64,000 nt of DNA from Micromonospora sp. MH99 (lineage in GTDB: Bacteria > Actinomycetota > Actinomycetes > Mycobacteriales > Micromonosporaceae), in assembly GCF_021442385.1 (NCBI RefSeq), contig NZ_MUZA01000021.1, positions 1 through 64,000 on the forward strand. Reading direction: 5' to 3'. A program made the position numbers and the translations under genes. Below the pieces are notes generated by a model, which was given only the letters and a program-made list of their open reading frames with translations, ran no database searches and was not told the DNA's origin. Positions 45,594 to 54,092 of this stretch are shown here, in pieces. Each line of letters opens with the position of its first letter. The first letter of the stretch is position 1.

Positions 45594-45966
45594 GACTCAT
45601 CAGGAAGATCGCCCACTTGGTGCTGCACTCGTGCATGAGTTCGGTCGGCTCGCGCCAACCCGTGTGCGTGAAATCGACGATCGTGTACCTCCCACGCTGG
45701 TTGAAGCGCCAGTTCACCTCGGTGCCGATCCACTCGTCGGGGCCACCGGTGACCCGCCACCGTACCCGTCCGGCCGGGTCCAGCTCGATGATCTCCAGAT
45801 CGAACCCGCCGTCGGCACCGAACCGGACGGCCAACTGCCCGCCGACCTCGTCCTTTCCGGTCGTGTCGATCGACCACCAGCCGGCGACGCCCTCGGAAGT
45901 CGCCACCGCTTGGTAGACATCGCCGAGCGGGGCGATGACGCCGACCTGATGCAGAATGTCCACCAC
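45523..45966 (-). CDS. SRPBCC-family protein (AHSA1-like)
   Basis: A 147-residue START-like ligand-binding protein. VVDILHQVGVIAPLGDVYQA, then EGVAGWWS and the central beta-strands, and the helix STKWAIFLMSLKELVETG are typical. The GTG at 45966 has AAGGAG upstream. Such genes are often controlled by ArsR-type repressors, and two matching palindromes stand directly upstream. The ligand is unknown. Confidence 0.88.
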   Translation of the reverse strand: MVDILHQVGVIAPLGDVYQAVATSEGVAGWWSIDTTGKDEVGGQLAVRFGADGGFDLEIIELDPAGRVRWRVTGGPDEWIGTEVNWRFNQRGRYTIVDFTHTGWREPTELMHECSTKWAIFLMSLKELVETGRGRPAPDDVQIGDGH

Positions 45967-45992
45967 TTCAGACTCCTTCGCCTCGATTACCT

Positions 45993-46007
45993 GCAACCTT
46001 TGGTTGC
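45993..46007. promoter_or_regulatory. GCAACC-TTT-GGTTGC operator, site 1
   Basis: Perfect 6-bp arms, 27 bp upstream of the SRPBCC start. A second near-identical palindrome lies 44 bp away, so both sites face the same DNA side (about four turns). It is probably bound by an ArsR/MarR-type dimer that represses one or both divergent genes. Confidence 0.65.
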
Positions 46008-46036
46008 GTCACCGTACGACGACTGCCCACCGTCGT

Positions 46037-46051
46037 GCAACCTTTTGTTGC
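46037..46051. promoter_or_regulatory. GCAACCTTTTGTTGC operator, site 2
   Basis: Differs from site 1 at one position. 42 bp upstream of the VOC start at 46093. Confidence 0.65.
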
Positions 46052-46092
46052 GCCTCACGATCCCGTCGTACCCGAGGCACACAATGCGGTGC

Positions 46093-46467
46093 ATGTCTGA
46101 GTCAGCGCCGCAGCGGCACCACACCATCGACTACATCGAGTTCACCGTGACCGACCTCGCCGAGGCCAAGCGGTTCTACGCCGACGCGTTCGGCTGGCAG
46201 TTCACCGACTACGGGCCGGGGTACGCGGGCATCCGCAGCCCGCACGGTGACTCCGCACCGGAGGTGGGTGGCCTCCGCCTGGACGAGGAGGTGCGGGCGG
46301 GCGGCCCGCTGGTGCTGCTCTACTCAGGTGACCTGGACGGGTCCGTGCAGGCGGTGAAGGAGGCCGGGGGTCAGGTGGTCAACGGACCGTACGAGTTCCC
46401 CGGAGGCCGCCGGTTCCACTTCACCGACCCCAGCGGCAACGAGTTGGGCGTCTGGGCCGAGCAGTAG
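46093..46467 (+). CDS. VOC-family protein
   Basis: A 124-residue glyoxalase-fold protein. The opening HTIDYIEFTVTDLAEAKRFY, second module VLLYSGDLDGSVQAVKEAGG and end FHFTDPSGNELGVWAE are typical. It shares a control region with the divergent SRPBCC gene. The reaction is not deducible. Confidence 0.87.
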   Translation: MSESAPQRHHTIDYIEFTVTDLAEAKRFYADAFGWQFTDYGPGYAGIRSPHGDSAPEVGGLRLDEEVRAGGPLVLLYSGDLDGSVQAVKEAGGQVVNGPYEFPGGRRFHFTDPSGNELGVWAEQ

Positions 46468-46523
46468 CGCGCCGGGCGGCTCGGGGCCGGCGACGGCGGA
46501 GTCTCGGTGGCCGACTGAGCCCG

Positions 46524-47297
46524 TCAGCGCCGGCGGGCGCGCAGCACGCCGGTCAGCATCGGCAGGTCGAACTCGCCCTCGGCGGTCTCCGGCCAGCTCC
46601 CGAGGAAGTCGCGGATCCGGCCGAGCGTGGCCGCCCGGTCCGGTTCCGGCATGACCAGCATCCCGGCCCGGGTCCCGAGTGTCGCGACGAGGGAATCGGC
46701 GGTACGGCGCTGCCCGTGCGGAAACTCGGTCTGCTCCGACGAACCGAACCGGGAGGCCAGGCCGGTGCTCGGAACGAGCATGGCAGCGGTCGCTGCGCGC
46801 CAACTGGTGAGCGTGTCGCGCGGGCCGATCGCCGCACTCCCGCTGACCCGTTCGAGCTCGGCGACCCAGTCGATCCGGTCGTCCATGATGTTCCACAGGC
46901 CCGCCAGCACGCCTCCGGGTGCGAGGACCCGGGCGATCTCCGGCCCCGCGACGGCCATGTCGAACCAGTGCAGGGCGTTGCCGGCCAGCACGGCGTCGAC
47001 CGACGCGTCCGGCAACGGGATCGCCTCGGCGCTACCCGGCAGGGCACGAACGGCAGGCATCACACGGCGCAGCTCGGCGAGCATCGCCGGGTCGGGTTCG
47101 ACAGCGACGACGTCCGCGCCAACGGCCACCAGCGTGTGGGCCAGCTTGCCGGTGCCGGCGCCGAGGTCGAGCACTCGCGGGCCGGGCGCGAACTCAAGCG
47201 CCCACCGCACCGCGGCCTGCGCGTAATCCGGGCGGTGCTCGGCGTACGCGGACGCCGCCGACCCGAACGACGAACTGAGCAACGTCCGCTCTCCCAC
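46524..47297 (-). CDS. Class I SAM-dependent methyltransferase (Methyltransf_11)
   Basis: A 257-residue enzyme with FGSAASAYAEHRPDY opening, SAM motif I VLDLGAGTGKLAHTLVAVGA, acidic VAVEPDPAML, and ALHWFDMAVAGPEIARVL. These features match the ubiquinone/trans-aconitate-type group. The substrate is unknown. GTG 47297 with GAGGGACGG upstream. Confidence 0.88.
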   Translation of the reverse strand: MGERTLLSSSFGSAASAYAEHRPDYAQAAVRWALEFAPGPRVLDLGAGTGKLAHTLVAVGADVVAVEPDPAMLAELRRVMPAVRALPGSAEAIPLPDASVDAVLAGNALHWFDMAVAGPEIARVLAPGGVLAGLWNIMDDRIDWVAELERVSGSAAIGPRDTLTSWRAATAAMLVPSTGLASRFGSSEQTEFPHGQRRTADSLVATLGTRAGMLVMPEPDRAATLGRIRDFLGSWPETAEGEFDLPMLTGVLRARRR

Positions 47298-47377
47298 CGA
47301 ACACCGTCCCTCTGCCTGTCCACGCCGGACCCACATCCTCCCCCAATTTCAGGATGTCGGGGTGACCGAGCCGTCCG

Positions 47378-47410
47378 GATACCCCGGTTTCCAGGAATCC
47401 GAGTCGATCA
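47378..47410 (-). repeat. 33-bp dispersed repeat, copy 2
   Basis: Inverted relative to copy 1 at 43871-43903 (28 of 33 identical). It lies upstream of the second methyltransferase gene and before the ychF-tail duplication. Confidence 0.6.
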
Positions 47411-47450
47411 GGCCCGCTGTGGACAACGGCCGCGGAAGGGACGGCCGGGT

Positions 47451-47469
47451 TCAGACGTTGAAGCGGAAC
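47451..47469 (-). repeat. Duplicated ychF 3' end, distal copy
   Basis: TCAGACGTTGAAGCGGAAC, identical to 48159-48177, which encodes the last residues FRFNV and stop of ychF. Similarity continues weakly to about 24 bp. The two copies bound a 708-bp segment with one unknown gene. Confidence 0.8.
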
Positions 47470-47511
47470 CTCACCGGATTCCGCCGTCGAACAACATCAC
47501 GCGATCCTCGG

Positions 47512-48123
47512 TCAGCGAATCCGCAGCCAGTCCGGGCACGCCGGAGAGGGGATCCGCAACGGTCCGTGCCGATCCCTGATGTACGTCGCATAGTCCCGGA
47601 AGTGCCGACGGCGCCCCAGGTAGTGCGGGTAGTGGTCGAAGTGCCACCGGCAGGCCTCGATGAACTCCGCGTGGTCGTCAAGCCAGAGGCGAGCACAGAC
47701 ACCTGCGAACTCGTTCAGGGCGACAAGCATCTCGGCGCACTGCCCAGACGTCGCGCCGTCCGGGCCGTAAAGCACGCCGGCCGGAAGCTCGTGAACCGCG
47801 TAATCGAGCCATTGGCGATCATGCCGGTAGCGCGCTTGGTCAATGTCAGCCGGGACAACGGAAAGGCTCCGCCTACCCTCCGTTGTCGCCATCCCGCACG
47901 GCAGCGCCACGACCATCGAACCGCCATCGACGCTCTCGATCTCCGCCTCGATCCAGAAACCGATCGGGAAAGACGAGTCAGCTCTGACGTCCAGCGTCGT
48001 GACGACGGGGACCTTCTCGATGACGCGGTGATCCTGCCCCAGGGCGTCGCGCACGGAGATCTCAACCCAGCCAGGAAAGTCGTCCGAGTGCCAGCGCGCG
48101 GCCGACGCCCTGAGCTTCACCAT
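47512..48123 (-). CDS. Hypothetical protein inserted at the ychF 3' end
   Basis: A 203-residue soluble protein. The first ~85 residues form a strand-rich domain (MVKLRASAARWHSDDFPGWV). The rest is Trp/His/Tyr-rich (FDHYPHYLGRRRHFRDYATY). No family assigned; the size and context recall immunity-like proteins but this is only an impression. GC is lower than in ychF. It lies inside the segment bounded by the ychF tail duplication. Confidence 0.75.
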   Translation of the reverse strand: MVKLRASAARWHSDDFPGWVEISVRDALGQDHRVIEKVPVVTTLDVRADSSFPIGFWIEAEIESVDGGSMVVALPCGMATTEGRRSLSVVPADIDQARYRHDRQWLDYAVHELPAGVLYGPDGATSGQCAEMLVALNEFAGVCARLWLDDHAEFIEACRWHFDHYPHYLGRRRHFRDYATYIRDRHGPLRIPSPACPDWLRIR

Positions 48124-48158
48124 GGGGCGAAGCCTAGGCGACCGACGTTGACCCGGAA

Positions 48159-49244
<1,086 letters not shown>

Positions 49245-49396
49245 GACGGGCCAGCTTACGCCGGTGCCGGACGCGCCGGTCCAGGCGGCTCCGATTCCAC
49301 GGGGTCGGACGCTGCGTCCCCTCGCGCATCGGCGGGTCCGGGCGCTGGTGTCCCGTTGCTACCCTCTCGATGTCGGGTGCGGCGTGAGGGGGCGTT

Positions 49397-49819
49397 GTGG
49401 ACCAGGTGACCGAATTCGACAGGCTGTTCCAGCAGACCCGACAGGCACTGGCGTCGATGCGTTCGACCGGGCAGGCGCCCGATGACATGGAGGTCGAGCC
49501 GGCACGGGGCACCGGCTCCGCGGCGGGCGGTCAGGTCGAGGTCGTGGCGGTCGGCCAGCATGTCCAGTCGGTGACCGTGGATCCGCGCGCCCTTCGGATG
49601 GGCGCCGAGATGCTCGGCGAGCAGATCACCATGGCGGTCAACGCCGCGCTGGACGACCTGCGCCTCGCGGCCGGCGATGCCGGGGACGCGCCAGCTGTCG
49701 ACCCGGTGGCGCTGGGCCAGCAGCTCGACGAGTTGCAGAACGAATCGGTGCGCAGCATGGCGGCGATGACCAATGCGCTCACCGACGCGGTGCGGCGCAT
49801 CCAGCAGGCAGCGAGGTGA
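49397..49819 (+). CDS. YbaB/EbfC-family protein of the T7SS cassette
   Basis: A 140-residue YbaB/EbfC-like dimeric helical protein, longer and more divergent than the recF-linked nucleoid protein. The core GGQVEVVAVGQHVQSVTVDP and the helix GAEMLGEQITMAVNAALDDL match the family. Homologues commonly stand first in actinobacterial type VII secretion effector operons, where they may act as chaperones. GTG start with GAGGGGG upstream. The next gene starts 4 bp after its stop. Confidence 0.82.
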   Translation: MDQVTEFDRLFQQTRQALASMRSTGQAPDDMEVEPARGTGSAAGGQVEVVAVGQHVQSVTVDPRALRMGAEMLGEQITMAVNAALDDLRLAAGDAGDAPAVDPVALGQQLDELQNESVRSMAAMTNALTDAVRRIQQAAR

Positions 49820-49823
49820 TGTC

Positions 49824-50141
49824 ATGCGCGAGGACCTTCAGGTGCACCCGCCCGCGCTGCGACAGGGCGGCGGCCACCTGACGACTGTGGCCGAGCAACT
49901 GGCCGCGCAGTGGGAGGCGCTGCGCGCGCGGACGGCCTCGATGGGCGACATCTTCGGGGACGACGACGTGGGCGGCCTGATTGGCATGTCGTACCAGGTG
50001 GCCGAGGAGATCGCGGCGGAGTGCCTCGGGTCGGTCGTGGACGGCCTGCGCGGCTTCGGTGCCGGGTTGGGCCTGATGGCCGACCAGTACGACTCGGTCG
50101 AGCAGGACAACGACGCCCAGTTCACGACGATGAGCTGGTAG
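49824..50141 (+). CDS. WXG100/EspC-like type VII secretion substrate
   Basis: A 105-residue helical-hairpin protein opening MREDLQVHPPALRQGGGHL. The C-terminal YDSVE fits the YxxxD/E export motif of type VII substrates. The turn lacks a canonical WxG. It likely forms a secreted heterodimer with the next gene's product or serves as its escort. The gap to the next gene is 8 bp. Confidence 0.8.
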   Translation: MREDLQVHPPALRQGGGHLTTVAEQLAAQWEALRARTASMGDIFGDDDVGGLIGMSYQVAEEIAAECLGSVVDGLRGFGAGLGLMADQYDSVEQDNDAQFTTMSW

Positions 50142-50149
50142 GCGGGTCG

Positions 50150-50641
50150 ATGGGGATCATGCTGCCCGGTGAGCTCGCCGGCCTGTTGAACGAGCTGGGT
50201 TACACCTGGCCCAAGTCGGACGAGACGAAGATGTTCGAGCTGGGTCAGATGTGGATGGAGATGGCCGACTCGCTGCACAACGCGGCGGCGGAGGGTACGG
50301 CGGCCGCGCAGCGGGTGCTGACCGGCAACCAGGGCGATGCGTTGACCGCGTTCCAGGAGCGCTGGGAGTCCGACGGTTCGGCGATGTCGGTGCTGCGGGA
50401 CGGCGGCACCGGCGCACAGATGGTGGCGGCGACGCTCTTCGTGTGCGCGCTGATCGTCCTCGCCCTGAAGATCAACGTGATCGTCCAGCTGGTCATCCTG
50501 CTGGTGCAGATCATCCAGGCGATCGCGACTGCCGCTCCGACGTTCGGGGCCTCGCTGCTGGAGATCCCCGTCTTCAAGAAGCTCACCGACATCGTCCTGA
50601 ACATGCTGATCGACCAGGCCGTCGGGGTGGTGCTGGGATGA
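50150..50641 (+). CDS. CpnT-type N-terminal domain protein, toxin domain absent
   Basis: A 163-residue protein matching the N-terminal trafficking domain of CpnT-like type VII toxins: LPGELAGLLNELGYTWPKSD, the helical WXG-like region with RWESDGSAM, and a long hydrophobic stretch (about 93-125) ending ASLLEIPVFKKL. In related effectors a toxin domain follows in the same chain; here the protein stops and the exonuclease gene begins by ATGA overlap. It may deliver or dock the following proteins. Confidence 0.82.
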   Translation: MGIMLPGELAGLLNELGYTWPKSDETKMFELGQMWMEMADSLHNAAAEGTAAAQRVLTGNQGDALTAFQERWESDGSAMSVLRDGGTGAQMVAATLFVCALIVLALKINVIVQLVILLVQIIQAIATAAPTFGASLLEIPVFKKLTDIVLNMLIDQAVGVVLG

Positions 50642-51207
50642 GCGCTCCCCTGCCCGAGCTGTATATCGGCGTCGACGTGGAGGCGGACGGCCCGATCCCC
50701 GGGCCGTACAGCATGATCTCGTTGGGGATGGCCGTGGCCGGTCGCCCGGATCTGACGTTCTACACCGAGCTGCGGCCGATCTCCGACGAGTTCGTGCCGG
50801 CCGCGCTGGCCGTGTCGGGTCTGGACCGGGACCGTCTGCTCCGCGAGGCGCCCACCGCGGCGGAGGCGATGGCAGCGGCGGCGGCCTGGGTCAACGGGCT
50901 GCGCCGGATCGGCCGCCCGGTCTTCCTCGCCGCTCCCGCCGTCTGGGACGGCATGTTCGTGCACTGGTACTTCGTACGTTTCGTCGGCCACAGCCCGTTC
51001 GGCGCCACCGGTTCCGGCGTCGACCTGCGCAGCTACTGGATGGGGCTGACCGGCAGCGAGTGGGTCCAGACCCGCAAGGGCAAGATCAAGCACGAGCTGG
51101 GTCTGCACGACGTACCGCACACCCACCACGCCGGCGAGGACGCCGCCGAACTGGCGCAGGTCTTCGACGCCGTGCTGCGCCGCCGCCAGTCCGGCGGGCT
51201 GGAATGA
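50638..51207 (+). CDS. DEDDh-family 3'-5' exonuclease
   Basis: A 189-residue RNase T/DnaQ-fold exonuclease. Acidic residues are D13 and E15 (GVDVEADG), D104 (AVWDGMF), and H163 with D168 (HHAGEDAAE), a complete DEDDh set. No signal peptide is seen. ATGA overlaps join it to the CpnT-N gene and to the nucleotidyltransferase gene. It could be a toxin module, a processing nuclease or a housekeeping nuclease captured by the cassette. Confidence 0.85.
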   Translation: MSAPLPELYIGVDVEADGPIPGPYSMISLGMAVAGRPDLTFYTELRPISDEFVPAALAVSGLDRDRLLREAPTAAEAMAAAAAWVNGLRRIGRPVFLAAPAVWDGMFVHWYFVRFVGHSPFGATGSGVDLRSYWMGLTGSEWVQTRKGKIKHELGLHDVPHTHHAGEDAAELAQVFDAVLRRRQSGGLE

Positions 51208-51758
51208 CCGGCCGTCGACGGGACCTGCCGGACGGCGCCACGACGGCCGCCCGGGGCATCGTGGCGCAGGCCGCCCGGAGCATGATGCGACGGGCCGACG
51301 ACGTGGCGGGCGAGACGGCCCAGGCGGCGACCACCCGGGCCGCCCGGCAGATCCCGCAGGGGTTCACCGAACGGCAGTGGACCCGGTTCGCCCGGGGCGC
51401 CCGGCAGACCCAACGGCAGGCCGGGCTGCCCGACGGGGACCTGGTGGCTCACGGCAGCCGGGTGAAGGGCACCGCCCGCCCGGACTCCGACATCGACGTG
51501 GCGCTCATCGTCGACGACAAGACCTTCTTCGACCTGGCCGAACGCTCCCTGTCCCGGGCGCCGGACGGCACCCGGCTGCGCAAGACGATGCTGCGCCGGA
51601 TCAACGAGAACGGTCAGCTCGCCAGCTTCGACCTGGGCACCGATTTCACCCACCTGCGCCGTGAACTCATGGACACGCACGTGCCGCACAAGGTGCAGTT
51701 CTCTGTGCTGCGCCGGGGCGGCAAGTTCGACAACGGCCCGTTCCTCCCGCTCGATTGA
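51204..51758 (+). CDS. Stand-alone toxin-type nucleotidyltransferase domain protein
   Basis: A 184-residue protein. An Ala/Arg-rich helical N-terminus (1-50) is followed by QIPQGFTERQWTRF and the Pol-beta-type motif GSRVKGTARPDSDIDVAL (G84-S85, D96 and D98). The end GGKFDNGPFLPLD is the ending common to nucleotidyltransferase modules at the C-terminus of polymorphic toxins. The strand usually bearing the third carboxylate reads VQFSVL, with Q165 in that place. Coupled to the exonuclease by ATGA. Confidence 0.8.
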   Translation: MTGRRRDLPDGATTAARGIVAQAARSMMRRADDVAGETAQAATTRAARQIPQGFTERQWTRFARGARQTQRQAGLPDGDLVAHGSRVKGTARPDSDIDVALIVDDKTFFDLAERSLSRAPDGTRLRKTMLRRINENGQLASFDLGTDFTHLRRELMDTHVPHKVQFSVLRRGGKFDNGPFLPLD

Positions 51759-51787
51759 GCGGCTCCGCATCTGGCAAGGTGGCAGAC

Positions 51788-52135
51788 GTGCAGACGACGT
51801 TGCAGTTCCTCATCATGGTCGACGGCCCGCTGACGGCGGCGGAGCTGCTCGACCTGATCCGCACCCGGCTGCCCGACGCGGTGCCCTACCGCCGGGACTC
51901 GGTGGACGTCCGGGGCAACCTGCTGGAGATCAACCCCAACGAGGACGCCGATCCGCGGCTCGCCGCCACCGACGAGGACGACTACCTCTACTTCCGGTGG
52001 CGGGTGGAGCTGACCCCGATGGACCGGTCAGTCGACGAGTCGCACCAGATCGCCCTCGCCCGGGAGCTGCTGCGATCGATCGAAGGGCCGCAGGTGCGGG
52101 CGACCGTGTGCGCCGCGTTCGAGGATCGGGTCTGA
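51788..52135 (+). CDS. Probable immunity protein of the cassette
   Basis: A 115-residue acidic alpha/beta protein (VQTTLQFLIMVDGPL start; central LEINPNEDADPRLA then DDYLYFRWRVELTP; end VRATVCAAFEDRV). It follows the nucleotidyltransferase gene by 29 bp with AAGGTGG before GTG; a TTG at 51755 overlapping the previous stop is an alternative. Position, size and acidity fit an immunity protein. Function is inferred from context. Confidence 0.7.
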   Translation: MQTTLQFLIMVDGPLTAAELLDLIRTRLPDAVPYRRDSVDVRGNLLEINPNEDADPRLAATDEDDYLYFRWRVELTPMDRSVDESHQIALARELLRSIEGPQVRATVCAAFEDRV

Positions 52136-52142
52136 CCGGCGC

Positions 52143-52877
52143 TCAACCGAGCAGGCGGGGCGCGATGACCGTCTCCCGCACGGTGCCGTCCGCGCCGCGG
52201 CTCACCTCGTACGCCGAGACGCTCTCGCGGTCGGCGACCGCCTCGACCAGCCGGGTCCCCCGGTAGACCAGGCCGACGCCGTCGTCGGTGCAGTGGCTGG
52301 TCGGCAACGTGCCGTCGCCGACCAGCTCGTGCATCAGCGGTCGACGCTGGCCCTCGCTGTCGTAGTGCACGCCGTTGCCGTACGGCAGCCAGCCCAACGC
52401 CTCGGTGAACCCGCGCAGGCGGGGGCCGAAGCTGTCGGTGGCGCCGCCCACGTGCCAGCAGATCGAGCCGGCCGAGACGCCGGCCAGCACCACGCCGGCC
52501 TGCCAGCACTCGTGCAGGATCTCGTCGAGCCCGTGCACCCGCCAGACCGCGACGAGGTTGGCCACGCTGCCGCCGTCGACCCAGATCACGTCCTGGGCGA
52601 GCAGGTGAGCGCGGACGTCGTCGACGTTGGGCATCGGAAAGAGGGCAAGGTGCGACAGTCGGAACCGGGTGTCGGCGAACGCGCCGTAGACGGCGGCCAG
52701 CGTGGTGGGCTGATCGCCGACGGCCTGCCCGAGGTAGCAGATGCGCGGCTGCGGACCGGCCTCGGCCAGCTCCGCCGCCAGCTCGAAGACGGGGCTGGGA
52801 CGCATGTCGTACGGCCCGCGGCCGCCCCGGAAGAAGCCCATGCTGGTGGCGATGATGGTCGGCTCGCTGGCGGGCAT
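52143..52877 (-). CDS. Peptidase E-like S51-family protein
   Basis: A 244-residue class I glutamine amidotransferase-fold peptidase. The nucleophile elbow is LAGVSAGSICW, with the serine near residue 134, and the DGGSVANLV motif is upstream, as in peptidase E (Asp-X dipeptidase) relatives. Likely cytoplasmic. Convergent with the immunity-like gene (7-bp gap). Confidence 0.88.
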   Translation of the reverse strand: MPASEPTIIATSMGFFRGGRGPYDMRPSPVFELAAELAEAGPQPRICYLGQAVGDQPTTLAAVYGAFADTRFRLSHLALFPMPNVDDVRAHLLAQDVIWVDGGSVANLVAVWRVHGLDEILHECWQAGVVLAGVSAGSICWHVGGATDSFGPRLRGFTEALGWLPYGNGVHYDSEGQRRPLMHELVGDGTLPTSHCTDDGVGLVYRGTRLVEAVADRESVSAYEVSRGADGTVRETVIAPRLLG

Positions 52878-52936
52878 CGGACATCCTTCCGTCGGGGCGG
52901 TACCGCCTCATCCTGCCGCAGCCACGGGGCGGCCGG

Positions 52937-53443
52937 TCACGCCCCCAGGTGTCGGCCGCTGCGCTGGCGGGGCACCTCGACCTCGGGCCAGTCGTCCGCG
53001 GGCGGCCGGTCGGCCGGGGGCAGTTGCGCCGCGGCGGCACGAGGCAGGGTGAACCGGTCGGCGGCGGCCGGGCCGGCCGAGAACGACTCGCGCAGCATCC
53101 AGCGCACCTCGTCGGCAGTCCAGCCCAACCCGGCCCGCGCGGCGATCTCGCGCACCAACCGCCGACCGACGCGGGTGTCGTCGTCGTAGAAGCGCATGCA
53201 CCAGTGGTGGGTCCACATCCCGAGTGCGCGCACGCCCGCGTCGTCGAGCGAGCCGACCAACCGGCCGCAGGCGGTGTCGGCGAAGGCCTGCTCGGGGTCG
53301 GCCGCCCGGTCCCGTTCGATGGCGCCGACGGCGGCCGGCGCGACGGCCCGCATCCGGCGGTAGAAGGACTGCGCCACCGCACGGGGCAGCGGCGGGAACG
53401 CGCCAGGTGTCGACGCCGCCGCCCAACCCGCCACGCTCGTCAT
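52937..53443 (-). CDS. Hypothetical protein
   Basis: A 168-residue soluble protein with conserved-looking GMWTHHWCMRFYDDD and RRLVREIAARAGLGW. His, Trp and Cys are clustered near residues 78-90, but no catalytic family is recognised. The ATG at 53443 is chosen; 53452 would add three codons. Divergent from the sigma factor. Confidence 0.7.
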   Translation of the reverse strand: MTSVAGWAAASTPGAFPPLPRAVAQSFYRRMRAVAPAAVGAIERDRAADPEQAFADTACGRLVGSLDDAGVRALGMWTHHWCMRFYDDDTRVGRRLVREIAARAGLGWTADEVRWMLRESFSAGPAAADRFTLPRAAAAQLPPADRPPADDWPEVEVPRQRSGRHLGA

Positions 53444-53558
53444 GTCCCCCATCCCCTTCTTCAGTTGGTGGCCGGACGGTACACGTCACGACCGACACTT
53501 CCGGTCGGAAAACACTCAGGATCGTGGATAGCGACGATGGCCTGGGGCGTCTGTATCT

Positions 53559-54092
53559 GTGACAACGAAACGGGGGTGGTGGGTGGACGAGGACGAACGC
53601 GCTCGGCTGGCCGAGTTCGTCGGCAGCCGGACACCGGCGCTGATGCGGGTCGCGTACCTGCTGACCGGGGACCGCAACGCCGCCGAGGACCTGTTCCAGT
53701 CGGCGTTGGCGCGGACCATCCCGAAGTGGGAGACCATCCGGCACGCCGATCCCGAGGGATATCTCCGCGTGGTGATGTACCGCGAGCAGCTCAGCTGGTG
53801 GCGGCGACTTCGCCGACGGCGGGAGACACCGCTTCACCCGGCCGACGAGCCGGTCGGCGCCGATCCGAGCGGTGGCTCCGACGTACGGCTGGCGATGCGT
53901 GCCGCGCTGCGCCAGCTGCCACCGGCACAGCGGACGGTGGTGGTCCTGCGCTACTACGAGGACCTGCCCGAAGCCCGGGTCGCCGAGCTGCTGGGCTGTT
54001 CGGTGGGCACCGTCCGCAGTCGTACGCACCGGGCGGTCCAGCGGCTGCGCGAGCTGCTGCCGGAGATCGAGTTGCTGGAGGTACGGCGATGA
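53559..54092 (+). CDS. SigE-family RNA polymerase sigma-70 factor
   Basis: A 177-residue ECF sigma factor of the actinobacterial SigE/ECF-SigE50-like group. Region 2 runs from LMRVAYLLTGDRNAAEDLFQ to YLRVVMYREQLSWWRR and region 4 is LPPAQRTVVVLRYYEDLPEARVAELL. It is coupled (ATGA) to a one-pass membrane protein that may be its anti-sigma factor. Target promoters are unknown. Confidence 0.92.
   Translation: MTTKRGWWVDEDERARLAEFVGSRTPALMRVAYLLTGDRNAAEDLFQSALARTIPKWETIRHADPEGYLRVVMYREQLSWWRRLRRRRETPLHPADEPVGADPSGGSDVRLAMRAALRQLPPAQRTVVVLRYYEDLPEARVAELLGCSVGTVRSRTHRAVQRLRELLPEIELLEVRR

Noticed and set aside
47451-47702. 83-codon minus-strand ORF ending in RFNV
   Set aside because: The ending comes from the duplicated ychF tail; the rest is low-complexity Ser/Thr/Arg and overlaps the hypothetical gene in another frame.
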